Source: Terrirhizobium terrae
GTDB taxonomy: Bacteria; Pseudomonadota; Alphaproteobacteria; Rhizobiales; Rhizobiaceae
Direction: 5' to 3'
DNA: 64,000 nucleotides
Assembly: GCF_030323265.1 (NCBI RefSeq)
Contig: NZ_CP104992.1
Span: 1,239,501-1,303,500, forward strand
Below, in pieces: positions 1 through 12,000 of the stretch. The notes under the pieces are model-generated. The model had not been told where the DNA came from, did no database searches, and was given only the letters and a program-made list of their open reading frames with translations. A program made the translations under genes and the position numbers. Numbering within the stretch: the first letter of the stretch is position 1; the number at the start of each line of letters is the position of its first letter.

Positions 1-3000
1 TCGGCTTCACCTACCGCGTCAGCGACGGCAATGGCGGCTTCTCCGATGCCTCGGTGACGCTCAACATCGCCGCCGTCAACGACGTTCCGGTCGTCGATCT
101 GAACGGCACGGCAACCGGCGGCACCGGCAATCAGGTCTCCTTCATCGAAGGGGACGCGCCGGTTCAGATCGTCACGCCGGATGCGATCGTCTCCGATATC
201 GAGGGCGGCGTCGTTTCGCTCGACGTTAACCTAGCGGGCTTTGCCGATGGCGGCAGCGAGATCATCCATCTGAACGGCGCCGTCGACATCATCGTCGGCA
301 CGGCGTCCAGCGGCACGATCGCCTTCGGCGGCACGACCTTCTTCTACAGCTACAATGGCAGCAACGCGCTGCATTTCGAAAACGCTGCAGGTCCGTCCGT
401 TCCCATGCCGGATGCCGCTGCGAGCGCCTTGCTGCGCGCCCTGCAATACGAAAACCGCGACGACAATCTGACGGCCGGCGACCGTACGCTGACGATCTCG
501 GTGACCGACAACCAGAACGCCACGACGCAAGCTGTGGCGACGGTCAGCGTCGGCGCGGTCAACGATCCGCCGGTCGCAGTGAACGACAATGCCACGACGG
601 GCGAGAACACGCCGATCACCAGCGGCCCGAGCGTGCTCGGCAATGACAGCGATGCGGAAGGCACGACACTGACGGTGATCGCGGTCGGCGCGGGCAATCC
701 GGGCGACGCGATCGACGGCTCTGACGGCGGCAGCTTCGTGATCGCCGCCGACGGCACCTATACGTTCGATCCCGGCACCGAGTTCGACGACCTGCAGGTG
801 GGCGAGAGCCGCACCACGAGCGTGACCTACACGATCTCCGACGGCCAGGGTGGCACCGCAACCGCGACTCTCACCATCACCGTGACGGGCGAAAACGATG
901 CGCCGGTCGGCGGCGATTTCACGCTCGACGCCACCGAGGACACGACCGCGACCGGCTTCCTGCCCGTTACCGATATCGATGGCGGTCCGCTCACCTATGC
1001 GGTGACCGGCCAGCCGGCCAACGGCACGATTACGATCGGCACGGATGGCAGCTATACCTATGTCCCGGCCGCCAATTTCTCCGGCGCGGACAGCTTCACC
1101 TATACGGTCAATGATGGCCGCACGACCGTGACCTTCACGGTTACCGTCAATGTAGAAAACGTCGAGGACCCGCCGGTCGGCGAAATCCCGAACCAAACCT
1201 ATGACGATGCAGAGGACGTCTCGCTCGACGTCTCGCAGTTCTTCACCGATGCCGACGGCGACACACTGACCTTCAGCCAGACCGGTCTGCCGGAAGGCCT
1301 GACGATGGCCGCCGATGGCACCATCACCGGCACGCTCGAAAGCGATGCGTCGCAGGTAGCGGGCGGTGTCTATGTCGTCACCGTGACCGTCAGCGACGGC
1401 CAGACTGGCGGAACGATCACCCGCGATTTCACCATCACCGTGTCCAACCCGGCCCCGGTCGCCCAGAACGACGCGATCACGACCGGAGAAAACACGCCCG
1501 CCACCGGCTCGGTCTTTGCCAATAACGGCTCCGGCACCGACAGCGACCCGGATGGCGATACGATCACCGTCTCCGCTGTGAACGGCAATGCCTCCGGTGT
1601 CGGTACGAGCATCATCGGCACCGCCGGCGGCAGCTTCACCATTGCGGCAGGCGGCGGCTACACGTTCAATCCGGGTACGGATTTCGACGATCTTGCCGCC
1701 GGCGAAAGCCGCACGACAAGCGTGACCTACACGATCTCTGACGGCCAGGGTGGCACCTCGACGGCGACCTTCACGGTCACGGTCACTGGCGCAAACGACG
1801 CGCCGATCGGTGCTGACGCCACGATCGACGTGACCGAGGATACGCCCTTCAGCGGCACCCTGCCCGTTGCCACCGATGCGGAAGGCCAGCCGCTGACCTA
1901 TGCCGCCGGCAGCCAGCCCGACAATGGCCGCGTCGTCGTCAATGCCGATGGCACCTATACCTATACGCCCGACCCGAACTTCAACGGCGAGGACTCGTTC
2001 ACCTATACCGTCTCCGATGGCACCGCGACCGTCACCTATACGATCACCGTCAATGTCGGCGCGGTCAACGACGCACCGGTACTCGGCAACGATACGTTCA
2101 CGCTGGATGAAGACGACAGCACCACGATCGACGTTCTTGCCAACGACAGCGATGCCGACAACGACCCGCTGACGATCACCGCGATCGACGGCCAGGCGAT
2201 CGGTGTGGGCGGGACCGTGCCTGTCACCGGCGGCACGATCACGCTCAATGCGGATGGCACGCTGACATTCGCGGCGGCTGCGAATTTCAACGGCCCGCTG
2301 ACCTTCACCTACACCGTCTCGGATGGCACGACGACCTCGACGGCGACGGTCTCCGGCCAGGTTGATGCGGTCAACGACACGCCTGTTGCGGTGGATGATG
2401 CAGCGACGACCGATGAGAACACCGCGATCGAAGGCAATGTCATCATCGGCAGCGACAGTGATCCGGATGGCGATACGCTGACGGTGATCGAGGTCGGTGC
2501 CGGCCCGAATGGAGTTGGCGCAACGCTTGCCGGCTCGAATGGCGGCAGCTTCGTCATTCTCGCCGACGGCTCATACAGCTTCGACCCGGGCGCGGCCTTC
2601 CAGGACCTGCAGGCCGGCGAAAGCCGCACGACGTCGATCGCCTACACGATTTCCGACGGCAATGGCGGCACGGCCACCGCGACGCTGACCGTCACCGTTA
2701 CCGGTGTCAACGATGCCCCGACCGCGCCCACCCTGCCGCCGCGCAGCAATATCGACGGCGCCACGATCAATCTCGATCTTGGCAGCCAGTTCTCCGACAT
2801 TGATGGCGACACGCTGTCCTATACCGTCACCGGCCTGCCGACCGGCCTGACCTACGACCCCGCAGCCGGCGCGATCACCGGCACGATCGATCCCTCCGCC
2901 TCCGGTCCGACCGGCACCTTCGCCTTCACCGTCACCATGACGGCAAGCGACGGCAATGGCGGCTCGGTGGAGCGCAGCTTCACCTGGACCGTCACCAACC

Positions 3001-6000
3001 CGGTTCCGGTGGCACAAGACGACACGTTTGCGATCGACGAAGGCGATACGCTTGAAGGCAACGTGCTGGCCAACAATGGCAACGGCGCCGATGCGGACGA
3101 AGATCCGCTGACCGTCTCGCTGGTCAACGGCCCGGCCAACGGCACCCTGACGCTGAATGCCGACGGCACCTTCACCTACCAGCCGAATGCCTTCTTCAAC
3201 GGCACGGACAGCTTCACCTATCAGGTCGATGACGGCAATGGCGGTGTAAATACCGCGACGGTGACCATCAATATCGGCGCGGTCAACGATCCGCCGGTCC
3301 CGGCCGACGATACGTTCGCCATCGACGAAGATGGCAGCGCCGTCATCGACGTGCTCGGCAATGACAGCGATCCCGACAACGACACGCTGACAGTCACCGC
3401 CATCAACGGCCAGGCGATCTCAGCCGGCAATCCGGTCTCGGTCACCGGTGGCAGTGTCTCGCTCAACGCCGATGGCACGCTGACCTTCACCGCGGCAGCG
3501 AACTACAACGGCAGCCCGTCCTTCAGCTACACGGTGTCGGACGACACAGTCAGCCGCGACGCGATCGTCTCCGGCATCGTCCGCGCCATCAACGACGCGC
3601 CGGTCAACACGCTGCCTGGCAGCTTTGCCGGTTCCGAAGACACGGACTTGGCCCTCACAGGCATCCAGATCACCGATGTCGACGCTGGAAATGCGCCGGT
3701 TACGGTGACGCTTGGCGTCGATGCCGGTTCGCTGATCGCATTTTCGGGAGGCGGCGTCACGGTTGCCGGCAGCGGCTCGGCGAGCATCACGCTCACCGGA
3801 TCGGTCGCAAACATCAACGCCTGGCTCGCGGGCCCGACGGCTCCGGTCTATCGGCCGGTCGCCAACAGCAGCGCCGCAGTCGCGCTGACGATGACGACCG
3901 ATGACGGCGGCAATAGCGGCGCGGGCGGTGCCCTTTCCGCCACCAGCACGGCCTCGATCCTGATCGATCCGGTCAATGATGCGCCCGTTGCAACCGACCA
4001 GCTGATCTCGACGCCGGAAGACACACCGATCGCCGGGACGATTGCCGCATCCGACGTGGATGGCGATCCGCTGACCTATGTCGTCACCAGCCAGCCGGCC
4101 AATGGCCGCGTGACGATCGATGCCTCCGGCGCCTATCTCTACACGCCGAACACCGATTTCAACGGCACCGACAGCTTCACCGTCACCATCTCCGACGGCC
4201 AGGGCGGCACGACCACGGCCACCGTCACGATCGATGTCTCGCCGGTCAACGACGCGCCGATCGGGTCCGATGGTGCGATCACGGTAATGGAAGACGTGCC
4301 TTTCACCGGACAGTTGCCGGCAGCGACAGATCCGGAAGGATCACCGATCACCTACGCGGTCGGCAGCCAGCCGGCGCATGGGACGGTGACGGTCAATGCC
4401 GATGGCAGCTACAGCTACAGCCCGGCCGCCAACTACAATGGCGCTGACTCGTTCACCTTTACGGTGAGTGACGGAACGGCGACGACCACCTACACGATCG
4501 CGATCACCGTCACTGCGGTCAACGACGCGCCGGTCGGCTCGAATACATCGATCTCGATCAACGAGGACACGCCCTTCACCGGCCAGCTACCGACGGCGAC
4601 CGATGCCGAGAGCGATGCCATCACCTACGCGCTGGCGACTACGGCCGCGAACGGCACCGTCACCGTCAATGCCGACGGCAGCTACAGCTACACGCCGAAT
4701 GCCAATTTCAACGGCACCGACAGCTTCACATACACGGTCAGCGACGGTGCGGCTTCCAACACCTATACGGTGACGATCAATGTCGGTGCCGTGAATGACG
4801 CGCCGATCGCCGACGACCTCGCGGTGACGATCGACGAAGACACGCCGATCGTGAACGGCACCTTGCCGGAAGCCACCGATGCGGAAGGCGACGACATCAC
4901 CTATGCGCTCGGCAACAGCCCGCTGAACGGCAGCGTCACCGTCAATCCTGACGGCACTTACAGCTACACGCCAAACGCCAATTTCAACGGCACCGATACC
5001 TTCACCTATACCGTCAGCGACGGCGCAGCCTCGAACACCTATACGGTCACCATTACCGTCGATCCGGTCAATGACGCGCCGGTGGCGCCCAACGCGTCGA
5101 TCTCCGTCACGGAGGACGTTCCGTTCAATGGCAACCTGCCGACGGCAACCGATGTCGAAGGCGACGACGTCGTCTATGCGGTCGCCGACCAGGCAACCAA
5201 TGGCACCGTGAGCATCAATCCCGATGGTTCCTACACCTACACACCGAACGGCAACTACAACGGTCCGGACAGCTTTACTTATACGGTGAGCGACGGTGTC
5301 GATTCCAACACCTATACCGTCACCATCTCGGTCGGCGCGGTGAACGATGCACCGGTCGCATCCGACGCCTCTGTCACGATCGACGAGGATACGTCGATCA
5401 CCAATGCCGCCCTGCCCGCCGCCACCGATGCGGATGGTGACACGGTTTCCTACGCGCTCAGAAGCCAGGCCGCCCACGGCACGGTCGTCGTCAACGGCAA
5501 TGGCACCTACAGTTATGTCCCGAACGCCAATTTCAATGGCACGGATACGTTCACCTACACGGTCAGCGACGGTACGGCTTCGAACACCTACACGGTGACG
5601 ATCACCGTCAACCCGATCAACGATGCGCCGGTCGCCTCCAATACATCGATCTCGGTCACCGAAGACGTTCCGTTCACTGGCAACCTCCCGACGGCAACCG
5701 ATGCCGAAGGCGACGATGTCGTCTATTCGATCGCCGGCCAGGCAACCAACGGCACCGTCAGCATCAATCCCGACGGCTCCTATACCTACACGCCGAACGC
5801 CAACTACAACGGCCCGGACAGCTTCAGCTACACGGTAAGCGATGGCATCGATTCCAACACTTATACGGTTACCATCTCCGTCGGTGCGGTGAACGATGCA
5901 CCGGTCGCATCCGATACCTCGGTCACGATCGACGAGGACACCGCGATCACCAACGGCACATTGCCGGCCGCGACCGATGCGGATGGCAATACGATTTCCT

Positions 6001-9000
6001 ATGCACTCGGAAGCCAGGCCGCCAACGGCACGGTCGTCGTCAACGGCAATGGCACTTATAGCTATGTGCCGAACGCCAATTTCAACGGCACCGATACATT
6101 CACCTATACCGTGAGCGACGGCACCGCCACCGCCACCTACACGGTCACTATCACGGTCAATCCAATCAACGATGCGCCGGTCGCCTCGGATACGCCGATC
6201 TCGGTCACCGAAGACACGCCGCTCGATGGCCAACTGCCGCCGGCAACCGATGTCGAAAATGACGACATCAGCTACGCGCTCGGCACCGGTCCGGCGAATG
6301 GAACGGTCGTCGTCAACGCGGACGGTTCCTACACCTATACGCCGGATGCCGATTATAACGGGCCCGACAGCTTCACCTATACCGTCAGCGACGGCGTCTC
6401 CTTCAACACCTATACGGTGACCGTCACTGTCGGACCGGAGAATGACGCGCCGATCGCCGATAACGCGACGACAACGACAGATGAAGACACACCGATCACC
6501 AATGGCGTGCTGCCGGTCGCGACAGATCCAGAAGGATCGCCCGTCACCTACGGGCTTGGCCGCGATGCACTGAACGGTAGCGTGACAGTCAATGAGGACG
6601 GCACCTATTCCTACGTGCCGGACGCCAATTTCAACGGCACCGACTCGTTCACCTACACGGTGACTGACGGCACGGCGACGAGCACCTACACGGTGACGAT
6701 CACGGTCAATGCGATCAACGATGCACCGGTCGCGGCCGATGCGGCAATCTCGGTCACCGAAGACACGCCGTTCGCGGGCGACCTGCCGCGGGCAACCGAT
6801 GTCGAAGGCAACGATGTTACCTACGCGCTTGGCACCGGCCCGACGAACGGCACGATCGTTGTCAACGCCGACGGCTCCTACACCTACACGCCGAATGCCG
6901 ACTATAATGGCCCGGACAGCTTTACCTATACGGTGAGCGATGGGGTGGATTCGAACATCTATACCGTGACCATCTCGGTCGGCGCGGTGAACGACGCACC
7001 GATAGCTGACAACGCGACGGCGACCACCGATGAAGACACGCCGATCACCAATGGCGTGCTGCCGGCCGCCACCGATCCGGAAGGATCGCCCGTCACTTAC
7101 GGGCTCGGCCGCGATACCCTGAACGGCACCGTCACGGTCAACGCGAACGGCACGTACTCCTACGTCCCGGACGCCAATTTCAATGGTACCGACGGCTTCA
7201 CTTACACGGTGAGCGACGGCACGGCGACGAGCACCTATACGGTGACGATTACCGTCAATGCGGTCAACGATGCGCCGGTCGCATCCGATACGGCGATCTC
7301 GGTCACCGAGGACACGCCTTTCGCCGGCTCGCTTCCCCAGGCGACCGATGTCGAGGGCGACGACGTCACCTACGTCCTGGGCGACGGACCTTCCAATGGC
7401 ACCCTCGTGCTCAACGCCGACGGGACATACGCCTATACGCCGAATGCCAATTTCAACGGCACGGACAGCTTCACCTATACCGTGACGGATGGCGCCGGGA
7501 CCTCGGCGGTCTATACCGTCGCGATCACCGTCACGCCGGTCAATGACGCGCCCGTCGGCTCGGGTGATGCGATCACTGTCACCGAGGATGTACCCTTCGA
7601 CGGCCAGCTTCCTGCGGCCACCGACGCCGATGGCGACGATCTCGACTACGCGCTGGGAAGCGCCGCGACCAATGGCACGGTCACCGTGAATGCCGACGGC
7701 AGCTATCGCTACGTGCCGAACGCCAATTTCAACGGCTCCGACAGCTTTACCTATACCGTCTCCGATGGCGTAGCGACCTCGACCTATACGGTGACGATCA
7801 CCGTCACGGCGGTCGACGATGCACCGATCGGCTCGGACGGCGCGATCACCGTCACCGAAGACGTGCCCTTCAACGGCGCGCTGCCGGCTGCCACCGATCC
7901 GGAAGGCAATCCGGTCAGCTACAGCCTAGAGACGGCCCCCGCCAACGGCACGATCGTGCTCAATGAGGACGGCACCTATACCTACACGCCGAATGCAAAT
8001 TTCAACGGATCGGATGTCTTCACCTATACCGTCAGCGACGGTGCTGAGACATCCACCTACACGATCAGCATCACCGTCAACGCGGTCAACGATGCGCCGG
8101 TCGGCTCGAACGATGCGATCACGGTCGTCGAGGATACTCCGTTCGACGGCGAGCTGCCGCCTGCAAGCGACGCGGAAAACGATCCGCTTACCTATGAACT
8201 CGGCACCCAGGCGGTGAACGGCACCGTCACCGTCAATGCGGACGGCATCTATCGCTACGTCCCGAACCCGAATTTCAGCGGCAGCGACTCCTTCACCTAT
8301 ACGGTCAGCGATGGCCTGGCCTCGTCCACGTACACCGTCACGATCAATGTCACGGAGGTGAATGACGCGCCGATCGGATCCGATACCAGCATTTCCGTGA
8401 CCGAGGACGTGCCTGCGAACGGCACCCTGCCCCGCGCCACCGACCCGGAAGGCCAGCCCCTCACCTACGGCCTCGGCACCACTCTACCGGCCCATGGCAC
8501 GGTCACCGTCAACGCCGACGGCACCTATACCTATACGCCGGCTGCCAACTACAACGGCACCGACACGTTCACCTATACCGTCACCGATGGCACAGCGACC
8601 TCAACCTATACGGTCACGGTAACGGTGGGTGCGGTCAACGACGCGCCGGTCGGCAGCAATGACGCCGTCTCGACCGACGAGGACACGGCCTATAACGGCC
8701 AGCTTCCGACGGCGACCGATGCCGATGGCGATGCGCTGACCTATGCCAAGGCCAGTGATCCGGCGAACGGCACGCTCACGGTCAATGCGAACGGCAGCTA
8801 TGCCTATGTGCCTAACGCCAATTTCAACGGCACGGACAGCTTTACCTACACCGTCTCGGACGGCATCGCGACACGCAGCTACACCGTCACGGTCACCGTC
8901 AATGCCGTCAACGATGCCCCGAGCGGTTCGGATGGCGCGATCAGCACGGACGAGGATACGCCGTTCACCGGACAGCTGCCGACCGCCACCGACCAGGACG

Positions 9001-12000
9001 GCGATCCGCTGTCCTACCGCCTTGCAACGCAGGCAGAAAACGGTGCCGTCTCGATCAATCTCGACGGCAGCTATACCTACACGCCGAATGCCGACTTCAA
9101 CGGAACGGACAGCTTCACCTATACGGTGAGCGACGGCCGGATCGAACGCACCTACACGATCACCGTCACGGTCGGCGCGGAGAACGATCCGCCGGTCGGC
9201 GAAGACTTGGATATCGCGATCGATGAGGATGGCACGGCGGCGGGCCAGCTGCCTCAGGCAACGGATCCGGACGGCGACCCGCTGACCTACGGCCTCGGTA
9301 CGCAGGCCGGCAATGGCACGGCCACCGTCAACGAAGACGGCAGCTATACCTATGTGCCGAATGCCAACTTCAACGGCACAGACACGTTCACCTATACGGT
9401 GACCGATGGCACCGTAACGGTCAGCTACACCGTCACAATCACCGTCAATGCCGTCAACGACCCGCCCACCGGCGCCGACGATGCGATCACGACGGCCGAG
9501 GACACGCCGTTCGAAGGCGTGCTGCCGGTTGCGACCGATCCGGATGGCGATACGCTGCGCTACAGCCTTGCCGTCCAGGCCGGAAACGGCATCGTCGCGA
9601 TCAATGCCGACGGCAGCTATAGCTACACGCCCGACGCCAATTTCAATGGCACCGATGCGTTCACCTATGCCGTCAGCGACGGCACGGTGATCCGCACCTA
9701 TACCGTCACCGTGACGGTGACGCCGGAGAACGATGCCCCGGTCGGCCGCGACGATGCGGTCGAGACGAATGAGGATACAGCCTATGACGGCCAGCTTCCG
9801 GCTGCGACCGACGTTGATGGCGAGACCCTAACCTACGGCCTCGGCGAGCAGGCGGCGAACGGCACCGTCACAGTCAACACCGATGGCAGCTACACCTATG
9901 TGCCGGATGCCAATTTCAACGGCACGGACAGCTTCGACTATACAGTGACCGACGGCACCACGACCGTCACCTACACGGTCACCATCACCGTCGGCGCGGT
10001 CAACGATCCGCCGGTCGGCCAGGACGATGCGGTCGCAACGGACGAAGACACGGCCTTTGACGGCCAGCTTCCGACAGCGACCGACGCCGATGGCGATGCC
10101 CTGGTATATGGCAAGGGCAGGGACCCAGAAAACGGTACCGTCACCGTCAATGAAGACGGCAGCTATACCTACACGCCGAATGCCGTTTTCAACGGCAGCG
10201 ACTCGTTCACCTATACCGTAAGTGACGGTGCCTCGACATCGACCTACACCGTCACCATCACCGTTCGGCCGGTCAATGATGCGCCCGTCGGCAGAAACGA
10301 TGCCGTCTCGACGGCCGAGGATACGCCTCTCGATGGTCAGTTGCCGGTCGCGACCGATGTGGATGGCGATACGCTGACTTACGGTCTGGGCGAACAGGCC
10401 GAAAACGGCACCGTTACGGTCAATGCGGACGGCAGCTACAGCTACGTGCCAAACGCCGATTTCGCCGGCACCGACACCTTCACCTACACCGTCACGGACG
10501 GAACCGAGACCGTCAGCTATACCGTCACCGTCACTGTCGGCGCGGTCAATGATCCACCGGTCGGCCAGGATGACGACATTTTAACCGACGAGGACGTGAC
10601 CTTCGAAGGCCAGCTTCCGACGGCGACCGACGCCGATGGCGACCCGCTAACCTATGCTGTCGGCAGCCAGCCTCTGCACGGCACCGTCACGGTCAATGCG
10701 GATGGCAGCTACACCTACCAGCCGGCCGCCAATTACAACGGCGCGGACTCCTTCACTTACACGGTAAGCGACGGAACGGCGACCGCGACCTATACCGTCA
10801 ACATCACGATCGATCCGGTAAATGATGCGCCGGTCGGCTCCGACCTGGAGATCTCGGTCGAGAATGACGGAACCGCGACCGGCACCCTGCCGCCGGCAAC
10901 AGATCCGGAGGGCTCGCCCGTCAGCTATGCGCTCGGCACAGTAACGCCGGGTGCATTGGTGACCGTCAATGCGGACGGTATCTACAGCTACACGCCGCCT
11001 CCGGGCTTCAGCGGTCCCGATACGTTTACCTATACGGTCAGCGACGGGGACGAGACCTCGACCTACACGGTCACCGTCAATGTCGGTCCGGCGAACCAGC
11101 CACCGACCGCTGACGACGACACTGTCGATGCGATAGAAGACGAGCCGCTGTCCGGCGAACTTCCAGTAGCGACCGATCCTGAAGGATCGCCGGTCACCTA
11201 TGCGCTCGGCCGGGATGCCATCAACGGCTCGGTCATCGTCAACGCGGACGGAACCTATACCTACACCCCGAACCCGAATTTCAGCGGCACGGACTCGTTC
11301 ACCTATAGCGTCAGCGATGGCTCGGCATCGTCCGTCTATACGATCACCATCAATGTCGCCGAGGTAAACGACGCGCCGGTCGGTTCGGACATCAGCATTT
11401 CGGTGACCGAGGATGTACCGGCGAGCGGCACGCTGCCGCCGGCGACCGATCCGGAAGGCCAGCCAGTTACCTACGGTCTCGGCACAACGCTGCCCGAGCA
11501 CGGCTCGGTCGTCGTCAACACGGACGGCACTTATACCTATACGCCGAACGCCAACTTCAATGGTGCCGACAGCTTCACCTACATCGTCAGCGATGGCGCG
11601 GCAACCGTCAGCTATACCGTCACCGTTACCGTCGGCGCCGTCAACGACCCACCGGTCGGCCAGGACGGGACGGCCTCGGCCATTGAAGACACCCCTTTGA
11701 AGGCCAGCTGCCCGCCGCAACCGACGCCGACGGCAACCAACTCATCTACGCCAAGGGCAGCGATCCGGCGAACGGCACGGTGATCGTCAATGCGGACGGC
11801 ACCTACACCTACACGCCGAACGCCAATTTCAACGGCACGGATAGCTTCACCTATACTGTGAGTGATGGCGCAGCGACGCAGACCTATACGATCACGGTCA
11901 CCGTCGCGCCGGTCAACGACGCGCCGGTCGGTCGCAATGATGCGGTTTCGACCAGCGAGGATGTGACCTTCAACGGCCAGCTGCCAACGGCATCGGACCC

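Noticed and set aside
4587..6233. Long minus-strand open frame of 548 codons inside the repeat gene
   Set aside because: It is antisense to the repeats and rich in Arg, Asp, Gly and Ile in a simple pattern. This is a mirror of the repeat codons, with no ribosome site or family match. The same holds for 10647-11720 and 11612-13138.
11691..11699. prfB-type +1 programmed frameshift
   Set aside because: The CTTTGA string is present but not in the zero frame as CTT TGA, and the shift needed is -1, not +1.
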